A stretch of 64,000 nt of DNA from Mucilaginibacter terrenus (GTDB taxonomy: Bacteria > Bacteroidota > Bacteroidia > Sphingobacteriales > Sphingobacteriaceae). The position numbers were made by a program, and so were the translations under genes. The notes under the pieces were generated by a model, which did not search any database, had not been told where the DNA came from, and was given only the letters and a program-made list of their open reading frames with translations. The DNA lies in the NCBI RefSeq assembly GCF_003432065.1, contig NZ_QWDE01000004.1, positions 186,001 through 250,000 of the forward strand. Direction: 5' to 3'. Shown here in pieces: positions 1 through 8,028 of the stretch (the stretch's first letter is position 1; the number at the start of each line of letters is the position of its first letter).

Positions 1-1983
1 AGCATTTACTTCTTTCACCTCTTCGCTTGCTTCGCTCAGCATTACAGCTATAGCATGCAGGGTAAAGAACCAGCCACGGGTTTGGTCAACACCTTCGGCA
101 ATAAAGTCTGCCGGGTAAGCATTTTTAAATTCGTCCTTGTTCTCGAACGGATAGTGCCACTGCGCGTACGGCATGGCGCCGCTATCAAACCAAACGTCTA
201 TCAGGTCCGGCTCGCGGAACATCTTGTTACCGTTTGATGAAGTAAGGATAACATCGTCCACATAAGGGCGGTGCATATCTTCCAGCTTAAAGCCTGCGGG
301 CATAAAGCCGGCGGTTATCGATTTTTCAATTTCAGCGTTAAGCTCCGCAATAGAGCCAATGCATTTTTCTTCGCCACCATTCTCCTCGCGCCATATCGGC
401 AGCGGGGTACCCCAATAGCGTGAACGGGAAAGGTTCCAGTCTACCAGGTTTTCTAGCCAGTTGCCAAAACGGCCTGTGCCTGTGCTCTCCGGTTTCCAGT
501 TAATGGTTTTGTTCAGCTCCACCATCTTGTCCTTAACAGCAGTAGTGCGGATAAACCAGCTATCCAGCGGATAGTATAAGATCGGCTCATCGCTGCGCCA
601 CGAGTGCGGGTAGCTGTGTTCATATTTTTGCACGTTGAACGCTTTGTTCTCTTCCTTAAGCTTTATAGAGATGAGTACATCAGTAGGCTTAAAGTCGGCA
701 GCAGCACGTTCTTCGCTGGTATAATATTCTTCTTTAACGTATCGGCCGGCGTAATCTGTAACTTCCGTAACAAACCGGCCCTGCTTATCTACAAGCGGTA
801 CATCCTTGCCGGTCTCGTCTTTCACCATTACCGAAGGCACGTTGTTTTCCTTACATGCCCTAAAGTCATCCGCGCCAAAAACAGATGCGGTGTGCACAAT
901 GCCGGTACCGTCATCCGTGGTAACAAAATCTGCCGGTATTACACGAAAAGCATTCTTCTCCAGGTCCTCGTTGGTTACATACGGCATCAATTGGTAGTAG
1001 TGTATGCCTAATAACTGGCTGCCTGTTAAATCATCTAAAGGGGTAAAAGCACCTGGAGTATTAACTTCCTTTTCTGTTCCCCATTCGTTTAACAAAATCC
1101 TATCTTTAAGAGGAAAGTATTTTGGCAGTAAGTCATCTGCAAGAATAAATAAACCCCTTTTACCAGTATACTTATTTTTGGATAAAACATAACGATATCC
1201 AATATTTTCGCCTACGGCTAATGCACAATTGGAGGGAAGCGTCCAAGGAGTTGTAGTCCAAGCAAGAATAAAAACGTCAGTGCTTTGTATAATCTGCCTT
1301 ACATCATCTGTATCAAACGGGAGTAAATGTTTTTCTTCATCCCGTACCTTAAACTGGGCAGTAATGGTTGTATCTTTCACCATTTTGTAGGTCCCCGGCT
1401 GGTTAAGCTCGTGTGAGCTTAGGCCCGTGCCGGATTTTGGTGAATAAGGCTGCACGGTGTAGCCTTTGTACAGCCAGCCTTTTTTATACAGTTGCTGCAA
1501 TATCCACCACAGCGTCTCAATATATTCGTTCTCGTAAGTTACGTATGGGTTTTGCAGGTCTACCCAATAACCCATTTTTTCGGTAAGGTCGTTCCATACG
1601 TCGGTATAACGCATTACCTCTTTGCGGCAGGCATCGTTATAATCCTTTACGCTTATCTTTTTACCAATATCGTCTTTAGTAATGCCGAGCGATTTTTCTA
1701 CAGCAAGTTCAATAGGCAGGCCATGGGTATCCCAGCCGCCTTTGCGTTTTACCTGGTAGCCCTTTAGCGTTTTGTAACGGCAAAAAATATCTTTAATAGA
1801 GCGTGCCATTACGTGGTGAATGCCCGGCATGCCATTGGCGCTTGGAGGGCCCTCGTAAAAGGTATACGGCTTGCTTGCCGGCCTGCTGTTTATGCTCTTT
1901 TCAAATATGTTGTTCTGCTGCCAGAAGTCAAGTATATCCTTGCCTGTTTGCGACAGGTTTAACTGCTTATATTCCTTGTACAT
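1..1983 (-). CDS. ileS: Isoleucyl-tRNA synthetase, N-terminal 661 residues (runs off the window)
   Basis: Charges tRNA-Ile with isoleucine in the cytoplasm. The minus-strand frame reads from ATG at 1983 (protein begins MYKEYKQLNLSQ) to the window edge with no stop. The class I HIGH-type segment is visible (PPSANGMPGIHHVMAR), followed by GGWDTHGLPIEL and ENEYIETLWWILQQL. After the editing-domain region come DVWFDSGAMPYAQWHYPFEN and EGVDQTRGWFFTLHAIAVML, which are hallmark IleS blocks. The KMSKS loop and the tRNA-binding C-terminus lie beyond base 1. It resembles the large, eukaryote-like IleS type usual in Bacteroidota (family knowledge). A TAnnTTTG box sits about 30 nt upstream of the start. 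Confidence 0.96.
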   Translation of the reverse strand, partial: MYKEYKQLNLSQTGKDILDFWQQNNIFEKSINSRPASKPYTFYEGPPSANGMPGIHHVMARSIKDIFCRYKTLKGYQVKRKGGWDTHGLPIELAVEKSLGITKDDIGKKISVKDYNDACRKEVMRYTDVWNDLTEKMGYWVDLQNPYVTYENEYIETLWWILQQLYKKGWLYKGYTVQPYSPKSGTGLSSHELNQPGTYKMVKDTTITAQFKVRDEEKHLLPFDTDDVRQIIQSTDVFILAWTTTPWTLPSNCALAVGENIGYRYVLSKNKYTGKRGLFILADDLLPKYFPLKDRILLNEWGTEKEVNTPGAFTPLDDLTGSQLLGIHYYQLMPYVTNEDLEKNAFRVIPADFVTTDDGTGIVHTASVFGADDFRACKENNVPSVMVKDETGKDVPLVDKQGRFVTEVTDYAGRYVKEEYYTSEERAAADFKPTDVLISIKLKEENKAFNVQKYEHSYPHSWRSDEPILYYPLDSWFIRTTAVKDKMVELNKTINWKPESTGTGRFGNWLENLVDWNLSRSRYWGTPLPIWREENGGEEKCIGSIAELNAEIEKSITAGFMPAGFKLEDMHRPYVDDVILTSSNGNKMFREPDLIDVWFDSGAMPYAQWHYPFENKDEFKNAYPADFIAEGVDQTRGWFFTLHAIAVMLSEASEEVKEVNA

Positions 1984-2013
1984 CAATATGTTCGCCTCGA
2001 TTTTTAAAGGTTG

Positions 2014-2021
2014 CAAAAATA
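2014..2021 (-). promoter_or_regulatory. Candidate -7 box for ileS
   Basis: On the minus strand this reads TATTTTTG, an exact match to the Bacteroidota -7 element TAnnTTTG. It lies 30 nt before the ileS ATG, giving a predicted leader of about 26 nt. No clear -33 TTTG was found. Confidence 0.5.
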
Positions 2022-2198
2022 CTGATTTTTATGTGAAAAAGTTAGAAAAGCCGCTGAATTTGGGTGATTTGAAAATGGCAAGTGGCAGACTGGCAATAAA
2101 CGCCGGAGCGGGTCAGACCGGAAATTGCTTTGATCATAATGCCTAATTTTTGACCGGCAATTAAGCCTGATCGGTATATCATCACACTGTATCACCTC

Positions 2199-2235
2199 TC
2201 AAAAACTGTAACATGGTATCAAAAACTGTAACATG
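2199..2235. repeat. Two 17-bp direct repeats with a 20-bp period
   Basis: The 17-mer TCAAAAACTGTAACATG occurs at 2199-2215 and again, identically, at 2219-2235, a period of exactly 20 bp (two helical turns). The core word TGTAACA recurs in the perfect inverted repeat 65 bp downstream. Both lie in the 423-bp gap between the divergent ileS and M28 peptidase genes, where I see no gene. A protein-binding array is the simplest reading; the function is unknown. Confidence 0.75.
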
Positions 2236-2299
2236 TTGCAACATCTATATTTCATAAGTAATTGTAATATAACTACTTATCAATTTACAACCTAATTTA

Positions 2300-2343
2300 A
2301 GTGTAACAACTGTAACACCCTATCGTGTTACAGTTGTTACACT
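2300..2343. repeat. Perfect 19-bp inverted repeat with 6-nt loop
   Basis: The left arm AGTGTAACAACTGTAACAC (2300-2318) and the right arm (2325-2343) are exact reverse complements around the loop CCTATC. Each arm contains two TGTAACA-type words. No T-run follows, and the element lies upstream of both divergent genes, 32 bp before the -7 box at 2375. It therefore looks like an operator or structured element rather than a terminator. As RNA it would form a 19-bp hairpin, but it sits upstream of the predicted transcription start of the plus-strand gene. Confidence 0.8.
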
Positions 2344-2374
2344 ACGGAGTGCTTTATATAAGCATTCTCATGAC

Positions 2375-2382
2375 TATATTTG
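2375..2382 (+). promoter_or_regulatory. -7 box for the M28 peptidase gene
   Basis: TATATTTG matches TAnnTTTG exactly. The upstream in-frame TTG at 2380 lies inside this box, so it would precede the predicted transcription start. This supports ATG 2407 as the true start, with a leader of about 20 nt. Confidence 0.6.
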
Positions 2383-2406
2383 AACTATACAACCTTCATC
2401 AGTCCT

Positions 2407-4065
2407 ATGAAACTAAACGCCTTACCTGTAATTGCCCTGTTTGCTGCTTTATCAGTTAGTTGCAACAGTAACGATAAAAAGCAAGCCGCGACAAAACACG
2501 TGGCAGACACGGCGCTTGCTGCCGATATAAAACACCACATCGCCGTATTGGCCAATGATTCGCTACTGGGCCGCAAGCCATTTACAAAAGGTGAGGACAA
2601 GACAATAGCTTACATATCTTCTGAGTTTAAGAAGCTTGGTTTAGAGCCCGGCAATAACGGCAGCTACTACCAGGATGTTCCTATGGTAGAAGTTACGCCT
2701 GCGGCAGCCCCCACCTTTCAGGTGAGCGGCAAGGCAAACCTTACAGGACTGAGATCGGGCATCGACTTTGTAGCAACCACCCGCCGGGAGATGGCGACCG
2801 TTGACCTAAAGAACTCGCCGCTTGTATTTGCCGGCTTTGGTGTAGTAGCACCGGAGTACAACTGGAATGACTACAAAGGCCTTGATGTAAAAGGCAAAAC
2901 CGTAGTGGTACTGGTAAATGATCCCGGCTTTAAAGCAAAAGAGCGCCTGTTTAAAGGCGATACCATGACCTACTACGGCCGCTGGACTTACAAGTATGAG
3001 GAAGCAGCCAGGCAAGGGGCAGCAGGTGTAATTATCGTACACCAGACCGAGCCGGCAAGCTACCCGTTCTCGGTAATCGGGAATAGTAATACCGGAGCTA
3101 AATTGTACCTCCAGCAAGCCGACAAGCACATGAACCGCTGCCAGGTAGAAGGCTGGATAACGGAGGACGTAGCCAAAAAGCTGCTCGCAGGAGCGGGTAT
3201 CAGTGAAGATATGCGCGATTATGCACGCAGAAAAGACTTTAAAGCCGTTCCGCTGAACAGCAATATATCGGTTTCTATTAAGAACAAGCTAAAGTATTCA
3301 TTATCTCACAACGTAATAGCTACGCTTAAAGGCAGCACCACACCAAACGAATACATACTTTACAGTGCCCATTGGGACCACTTTGGTGTTGGCAAACCCG
3401 ATGCAAAAGGCGACAGCATTTATAATGGAGCTATTGATAACGCAAGCGGCGTAGCAGCCATATTGGGTGTAGCTAAAAAGTTTGTGCAGGCTAAAGAAAA
3501 GCCAAAACGCTCCATTGTGTTCCTGGCGGTTACGGCGGAAGAGCAGGGCTTACTCGGCTCCGAATACTACGGCACACACCCGGTTTACCCATTGAACAAG
3601 ACAGTTGCCAATCTGAACATTGATGCTTTATCAGCCTTTGGCGAAACCACCGACCTTTCCATCACCGGTAAGGGACAGAACGATCTTGACGACTATGTAG
3701 AAGCCATAGCCAAACAAAATGACTGGACAGTTACCGGCGATGCTACACCCGGCTCGGGCAGCTACTACCGCTCGGACCATTTTAACTTTGCAAAGGTTGG
3801 CGTACCCGCATTGGATATGCACACAGGCGTAGCCTCTGCTGACAAGGGCGAGAACTTCGGAAAGGATAAAGAGAAGGACTATAATGAGAACCGGTATCAT
3901 CAACCATCAGATGAATATACCGAAGAGATGAACACCGATGGCATGGCTCAGGCTGCCGATGTTATGTACGCCATAGGCGTAAAGCTTGCAGGCGAAAACA
4001 CTTTCCCCGGCTGGAAAAAAGGATCTGAGTTTAAGGCTATAAGAGATAAGTCGATAGTGAAATAG
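2407..4065 (+). CDS. M28 family metallopeptidase, PA-domain-containing lipoprotein
   Basis: Predicted exported di-zinc aminopeptidase of 552 residues. ATG 2407 gives a lipoprotein-type signal peptide with Cys at residue 19; an upstream TTG at 2380 overlaps the promoter box and is rejected. A PA-like domain spans roughly residues 100-230. The M28 catalytic domain follows with the usual metal and catalytic residues: H322 (HWDHFG), D344 (IDNASG), E378/E379 (TAEEQGLLGS), D406 (NIDAL) and H458 (RSDHFNF). It probably degrades peptides at the envelope or in the periplasm. It is monocistronic or possibly cotranscribed with the small gene 37 bp downstream. Substrate is not predictable. Confidence 0.92.
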   Translation: MKLNALPVIALFAALSVSCNSNDKKQAATKHVADTALAADIKHHIAVLANDSLLGRKPFTKGEDKTIAYISSEFKKLGLEPGNNGSYYQDVPMVEVTPAAAPTFQVSGKANLTGLRSGIDFVATTRREMATVDLKNSPLVFAGFGVVAPEYNWNDYKGLDVKGKTVVVLVNDPGFKAKERLFKGDTMTYYGRWTYKYEEAARQGAAGVIIVHQTEPASYPFSVIGNSNTGAKLYLQQADKHMNRCQVEGWITEDVAKKLLAGAGISEDMRDYARRKDFKAVPLNSNISVSIKNKLKYSLSHNVIATLKGSTTPNEYILYSAHWDHFGVGKPDAKGDSIYNGAIDNASGVAAILGVAKKFVQAKEKPKRSIVFLAVTAEEQGLLGSEYYGTHPVYPLNKTVANLNIDALSAFGETTDLSITGKGQNDLDDYVEAIAKQNDWTVTGDATPGSGSYYRSDHFNFAKVGVPALDMHTGVASADKGENFGKDKEKDYNENRYHQPSDEYTEEMNTDGMAQAADVMYAIGVKLAGENTFPGWKKGSEFKAIRDKSIVK

Positions 4066-4102
4066 CCTTGCTTTTAACATGTATTGTTCCTAGCTTTAAT
4101 GT

Positions 4103-4318
4103 ATGACAACAACAACCCGGTTTTACATTGCATTAATAGCTGCTATAGCATCGGTTATCGTGTTCATATTATCAACGTACACGCTATCCTTCGGAAATGG
4201 AGAGCCTGCAAATTTCCTGCAGGGCTTCTCAGGCGGTCTTGGTTTTGGATCGTTCCTGGGTGTGATCACTTATGGCATTAAATTGCGCAAAGAAAAACAG
4301 GAACGCCTCGCGGCCTAG
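4103..4318 (+). CDS. Small two-helix membrane protein
   Basis: This 71-residue protein starts at ATG 4103 (MTTTTRFYIA). It has a hydrophobic helix at about residues 6-26, a short polar loop, the motif GFSGGLGFGS, a second hydrophobic stretch and a basic tail (KLRKEKQER). I recognise no family. A similar layout with a GASGGFG motif occurs in the small gene at 5168-5362 on the other side of the SDR, so the two may be paralogues. Its stop codon shares the palindrome CTAG with the stop of the convergent SDR gene, so the two coding ends overlap by 4 nt. Confidence 0.7.
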   Translation: MTTTTRFYIALIAAIASVIVFILSTYTLSFGNGEPANFLQGFSGGLGFGSFLGVITYGIKLRKEKQERLAA

Positions 4319-5091
4319 TAAATGGCGCGGCTTGCACCACCATCTACCTGTATCGTTTGGCCGCTAATGTAACTTGCCTGTTGAGATGCCAGGAAAGTTA
4401 CCAGAGCAGCTAACTCTGTAGGATCACCAATTCTGCCCAGCGGAATGGCCTTTGCTTTTTCCTTCATTGCAGTTTCTGTATCCACATCTTTAGGTAAGGT
4501 GTGCTTTATACGGTCAGTTAGTATGAGTCCCGGTGCTACGTTGTTTACCGTGATGTTATAAGGCCCAAATTCGTCGGCCATCATTTTTGCCATACCTACA
4601 ACCCCCATCCGCATCGCAGTAGAAAGCACTGAGTTGGCCAGCACCGCCTTCACCGATCCACTGATGATATTGATAATGCGCCCGCCGCCAGTAGGCTTCA
4701 TGTACGGCAAAACTGCCTTGCTGGTGCGCGCTACGCTCAACAGGTTCAGGTCAAATGCTTTCTGCCATGCTCCATCGTCAAAGTTCTCAAACTTGTCAAA
4801 AGGAGGTCCTCCGGCGTTGTTCACCAGTATGTCTATGTGCCCGTAAGTTTCGGCAGCTTTCGCAATAAAAGCGCTTAATTCGTCCGATTTGGATACATCC
4901 ACAGCAATAGCCACAATCTTGTTCCTGGTTAATGCGGAAATCTCTGCGGCTACCTTATCCAGCTCAGTTTTGTCCCGTGAGCCGATGATCACCTTTGCAC
5001 CTTCCGCCGCCAACGTTTGTGCAATTGCTTTACCAAGACCTTTGCTGGCTGCCAGCACAAGAGCTACCTTACCGGTTAGTTTAAGATCCAT
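4315..5091 (-). CDS. SDR family oxidoreductase lacking the canonical YxxxK
   Basis: A 258-residue Rossmann-fold protein. The cofactor site is near the N-terminus (ASKGLGKAIA) and NNAG follows mid-sequence, both standard for classical SDRs. The start is ATG 5091 (MDLKLTGK), which places the fold normally; an in-frame upstream start would add eight unrelated residues. By eye alignment through GVVGMAK, the positions of the catalytic Tyr and Lys hold Ser and Arg (SxxxR within LANSVLSTAMRMG). Atypical SDRs with a similar SNALRAG-type segment exist in databases (family knowledge), so this may be a subfamily trait. NAD(P)-dependent dehydrogenase activity is therefore uncertain. Confidence 0.88.
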   Translation of the reverse strand: MDLKLTGKVALVLAASKGLGKAIAQTLAAEGAKVIIGSRDKTELDKVAAEISALTRNKIVAIAVDVSKSDELSAFIAKAAETYGHIDILVNNAGGPPFDKFENFDDGAWQKAFDLNLLSVARTSKAVLPYMKPTGGGRIINIISGSVKAVLANSVLSTAMRMGVVGMAKMMADEFGPYNITVNNVAPGLILTDRIKHTLPKDVDTETAMKEKAKAIPLGRIGDPTELAALVTFLASQQASYISGQTIQVDGGASRAIY

Positions 5092-5167
5092 ATTATGGTG
5101 TAAGTATACAAGCAAACGTAAGAATTTTAGGCAATGATGCCTATTGCTAATACGTATATTTACGGCA

Positions 5168-5362
5168 ATGAAAAATCAGGTAACGCGCACCATTTTACTG
5201 CTTGGCATATCCATTGGGCTTTTTGCTGTTGTACTTCTGGTACCCGCTCCAAAAAATCCGCTTGTATTCCAAATAATTCGTGGGGCTTCAGGCGGCTTTG
5301 GTTTGGCAGGGTGTGTTAGCTTTGTTATGCTGCTGATTGCTCAACTTAGGGCGGGCAGGTGA
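5168..5362 (+). CDS. Small two-helix membrane protein
   Basis: A 64-residue protein from ATG 5168 (MKNQVTRTIL). It has two hydrophobic segments separated by a short loop containing PAPKNP, and the second is introduced by RGASGGFGLAG. The upstream TTG (5144) lies before a TATATTTA -7-like box at 5155-5162, so ATG 5168 is preferred; only 5 nt separate the box and the ATG. It resembles the 71-residue protein at 4103-4318 in size, helix layout and the GxSGGxGxG motif. It is divergent from the SDR gene. No known family recognised. Confidence 0.65.
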   Translation: MKNQVTRTILLLGISIGLFAVVLLVPAPKNPLVFQIIRGASGGFGLAGCVSFVMLLIAQLRAGR

Positions 5363-5404
5363 TTTTAGCTGATATTTTATGCAAATTTGTGTGACAGCTC
5401 GCCC

Positions 5405-5773
5405 ATGAAAAAGTTCCTGCTTGGTTTTACTTTCGCCTTTAAAGGGTTGCGGTATGCATTTGCTACGCAGATAAACTTCCGGGTACATGTGTTTGCTGCT
5501 ATAATTGCAATTGCAATGGGTTTCTGGCTGCACATCAGCGCTGCTGAATGGAACTGGATACTGCTGTGCATTGCTATGGTGCTCCTTACTGAACTGCTTA
5601 ACACCGGAATAGAAACGCTTACCGACCTTGTTTCTCCTGGCTACAACGTACTAGCCGGCCATGTTAAAGACATCAGTGCCGCCGCGGTACTGATTGTTGC
5701 TTTTTTTGCGCTCATAACCGGCCTCATCATCTATCTGCCAAAATTATTATTGCTTTTTGGCTATGCTGCATAA
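5405..5773 (+). CDS. dgkA: Diacylglycerol/undecaprenol kinase, DgkA family
   Basis: A small integral membrane kinase of 122 residues that phosphorylates diacylglycerol or undecaprenol for phospholipid or cell-wall lipid recycling. It has the family signature ELLNTGIETLTD and three hydrophobic helices. Its length matches the ~120-residue DgkA family. The start MKKFLLGF at ATG 5405 is chosen over a TTG six codons upstream. Its 3' end overlaps the recO start by 11 nt, so the two are probably translated together. The sequence alone does not separate DAG from undecaprenol specificity. Confidence 0.9.
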   Translation: MKKFLLGFTFAFKGLRYAFATQINFRVHVFAAIIAIAMGFWLHISAAEWNWILLCIAMVLLTELLNTGIETLTDLVSPGYNVLAGHVKDISAAAVLIVAFFALITGLIIYLPKLLLLFGYAA

Positions 5774-6488
5774 AACGCGCGGCATAGTTTTTAAAACCAC
5801 CGACTACAGCGAAAGCAGCGTGGTAGTGCAGATATTTACAGAGAAGTTTGGCCTGCAATCATACATCATCAACGGTGCCAGGAAACCTAAAGCTAAAATA
5901 AGCCGCAACATGCTGCAGCCTTTGCACCTGGTAGATATGGTAGTTTATCACAAAGCAGCAGGAAGCATTCAGCGAATATCCGAGTTGAAAAACCTGCCGG
6001 TATTGGTTAGTATCCCGTATGATATTGTAAAGAGCAGCCTGGCCATGTTCCTGAACGAGGTGTTATACAAAGCCGTTAAACAGCAAACACCCGACGAAAA
6101 TATCTTCGACTTCATTTTTAACGCTATAGAATGGCTGGATCACGCCGCAACCGGAATCGCCAACTTTCATCTTGTATTTCTGGTACAGCTAACGCGCTTC
6201 CTTGGTTTTTACCCGCGTAGTACACAATCAGCAGATGCAATGTATTTTGACATGAAGGATGGCGTGTTTACCAACTATCGTCCCGAAAGTTTATCTTATC
6301 TATCACCTCCACATACGCGCAACTTCCAAAACCTGCTGCAAAGCGGCTTTAGCCGGATAAAAGATATAAAGCTCAGTAATGATGAGCGCAGGTACCTGAT
6401 TAATAAACTACTGGAATATTACGCTATTCATATAGAAGGCTTTGGAAACATCCGCTCACACGAAGTGTTGGAAGAAGTCCTGGGCTAA
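5763..6488 (+). CDS. recO: DNA repair protein RecO
   Basis: Recombination mediator that helps RecA load on SSB-coated single-stranded DNA in the RecFOR pathway. The 241-residue protein begins MLHKTRGIVFKTTDYSESS, the typical RecO OB-fold start, followed by the helical domain (ELKNLPVLVSIPYDIVKSS). The whole protein contains no cysteine, so the zinc site found in many RecO proteins is absent. The start overlaps dgkA by 11 nt. It converges on the MBL-fold nuclease gene with a 3-nt gap. Confidence 0.9.
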   Translation: MLHKTRGIVFKTTDYSESSVVVQIFTEKFGLQSYIINGARKPKAKISRNMLQPLHLVDMVVYHKAAGSIQRISELKNLPVLVSIPYDIVKSSLAMFLNEVLYKAVKQQTPDENIFDFIFNAIEWLDHAATGIANFHLVFLVQLTRFLGFYPRSTQSADAMYFDMKDGVFTNYRPESLSYLSPPHTRNFQNLLQSGFSRIKDIKLSNDERRYLINKLLEYYAIHIEGFGNIRSHEVLEEVLG

Positions 6489-6491
6489 ACC

Positions 6492-7895
6492 TTATTCAAG
6501 CACTACTTTCTCATGCTGATAGGGTATCTCTACGTTCTTAAAACCTTTTTCCTTTAGTTTTTCGGCAAAATGCTGCTGTACATCGTATTCACCATGTACC
6601 AAAAACAGTTTCTTTACCTGTGCCGGGTCCTGGCAAGACAGAAAATGCAGCAAGTCTTCATAATCGCCATGAGCACTCATGCTTTTTATGGACTGCACAT
6701 CCGCATTAACTGTGTATTGGTCGCCAAAAATATAGACCTCTTTTTCGCCACGGGCCAGCTTGCCGCCTAAGGAGTTCGGCTCGGCATAACCAACCATCAA
6801 TATAGTATTCTTCACGTTACCTATATTGTTCTTGATGTGATGCTTTACTCTTCCTGCTTCGGCCATACCTGATGACGAGATGATCACGCAAGGTCGTGCA
6901 TCGTCATTCAATGCGATTGACTCCTGAGTGCTCTGCACAAACCGCAATCCTTTAAAACCAAACGGATCATCGTCAACCTTCAAAACTTCTTCAACTTCTT
7001 CATTATAAACTTCCGGATGATCTTTTAACACCTGGGTAGCTTTTTCTGACAATGGACTATCTACATAATAAGCTACGTCCGGCAGCACGCCCCTAAGTTC
7101 AAGTGAATTCAACGCGTATAACAATTCCTGTGTACGGCCAACACTAAAGGCCGGGATAATTACTTTGCCTTTTTTAATCTCACAGGTTTGCTTAATCACT
7201 TCCAACAACGCGTCCTCGATAGGCCCAATATCCTTATGCAGGCTGTCCCCGTAGGTTGACTCCAGCAAGATATAATCTGCCTGTGCAAAGGTTTGCGGAC
7301 TTTTCAGCAGCAAGTCGCCATAGCGGCCAACATCACCGCTGAAGGTAATCTGTGTTTCCTTAGCATTTTCCAGTACGGTTATGTGTACCGCCGCACTGCC
7401 TAAAACGTGGCCCGCATCTGTAAACTTAAAGCGGACACGCGGAGTAATTTCATATTCTTCATGATAATCAACAATCTTAAAGAGGCGCATTGCGGCTATC
7501 GCATCTTCTTCGGTATAAAGTGGATCTAATGGCGGCTGGCCTTTACGCTCGCGATGCTTGTTGCTGTACTCCACATCCTGCATTTGAATTTTGGCAGAAT
7601 CCATAAGCAGTATCCGCGTAAGGTCCATGGTTGGTGCTGTGCAAAATATTTGGCCTTCAAAACCTTCTTTGACCAGCCTTGGGATCAATCCGCAATGGTC
7701 TATATGGGCGTGCGACAGTATCAGGTAATCCACTTTGGTGGGGTTAAATCCAAAATGCTCGTTCATGTCTTCCGTTTGCTCGCCCAGTCCCTGGAACATT
7801 CCGCAATCCAACAAAATTGTAGTGCCGTCCTCAAGTCGCAACAGGTGTTTGCTGCCGGTAACGTTCCTGGCAGCGCCGTGAAAAGTAATCTCCAT
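6492..7895 (-). CDS. MBL-fold beta-CASP ribonuclease-like hydrolase
   Basis: A 467-residue metallo-beta-lactamase fold protein. The metal motif HAHIDHCG is near residue 62, later ligand motifs include FTDAGHVLGSA and FSGDVGRYG, and a beta-CASP domain follows with SSSGMAEAGRVKHH. The C-terminal RNA-specificity segment contains MSAHGD and LVHGE. Relatives are RNA 3'-processing endo/exonucleases of the YSH1/CPSF73 type (family knowledge), so an RNA-processing role is likely, though the substrate is unknown. It is divergent from the BlaI gene across 133 bp. Confidence 0.9.
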   Translation of the reverse strand: MEITFHGAARNVTGSKHLLRLEDGTTILLDCGMFQGLGEQTEDMNEHFGFNPTKVDYLILSHAHIDHCGLIPRLVKEGFEGQIFCTAPTMDLTRILLMDSAKIQMQDVEYSNKHRERKGQPPLDPLYTEEDAIAAMRLFKIVDYHEEYEITPRVRFKFTDAGHVLGSAAVHITVLENAKETQITFSGDVGRYGDLLLKSPQTFAQADYILLESTYGDSLHKDIGPIEDALLEVIKQTCEIKKGKVIIPAFSVGRTQELLYALNSLELRGVLPDVAYYVDSPLSEKATQVLKDHPEVYNEEVEEVLKVDDDPFGFKGLRFVQSTQESIALNDDARPCVIISSSGMAEAGRVKHHIKNNIGNVKNTILMVGYAEPNSLGGKLARGEKEVYIFGDQYTVNADVQSIKSMSAHGDYEDLLHFLSCQDPAQVKKLFLVHGEYDVQQHFAEKLKEKGFKNVEIPYQHEKVVLE

Positions 7896-7951
7896 TTATA
7901 AAAGGTTGTGCGGTAACAACCAAACATGCAAATAAAAGTTTACTTAATAAA

Positions 7952-7969
7952 AAACTAAACATTTAGTTT
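7952..7969. promoter_or_regulatory. Palindrome upstream of the BlaI gene, possible operator
   Basis: The arms AAACTAAA and TTTAGTTT are perfect 8-bp complements around a 2-bp spacer. It lies between the divergent beta-CASP and BlaI genes. BlaI/MecI repressors bind dyads in their own promoters (family knowledge), so an autoregulatory operator is plausible but the motif is not the classical TACA/TGTA dyad. Confidence 0.4.
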
Positions 7970-8001
7970 AATTTTTCCGTTTAAAGTTTTACATTCGTTT
8001 A

Positions 8002-8013
8002 TTACTTAAGTAA
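8002..8013. promoter_or_regulatory. Perfect 12-bp palindrome just before the BlaI gene
   Basis: TTACTTAAGTAA is a perfect palindrome 15 bp before the BlaI start codon, a position suited to repression. Its sequence differs from the palindrome at 7952, so only one of the two, if either, may be the BlaI site. Confidence 0.35.
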
Positions 8014-8028
8014 GTTGCAAGATCAATT

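Noticed and set aside
604..1011. Plus-strand open frames inside ileS (604-1011 and others)
   Set aside because: These are antisense shadows; the minus strand reads continuous IleS signature sequence here.
1984..2406. T-box, riboswitch or CRISPR-like array upstream of ileS
   Set aside because: The two direct repeats are only two units, no spacers of uniform length follow, and no T-box AGGGUGGNACCGCG-like motif or terminator/antiterminator pair was seen. T-boxes are also not typical of Bacteroidota.
2380..2406. TTG 2380 as the start of the M28 peptidase
   Set aside because: It lies inside the TATATTTG promoter box and would place nine unrelated residues before the lipoprotein signal peptide.
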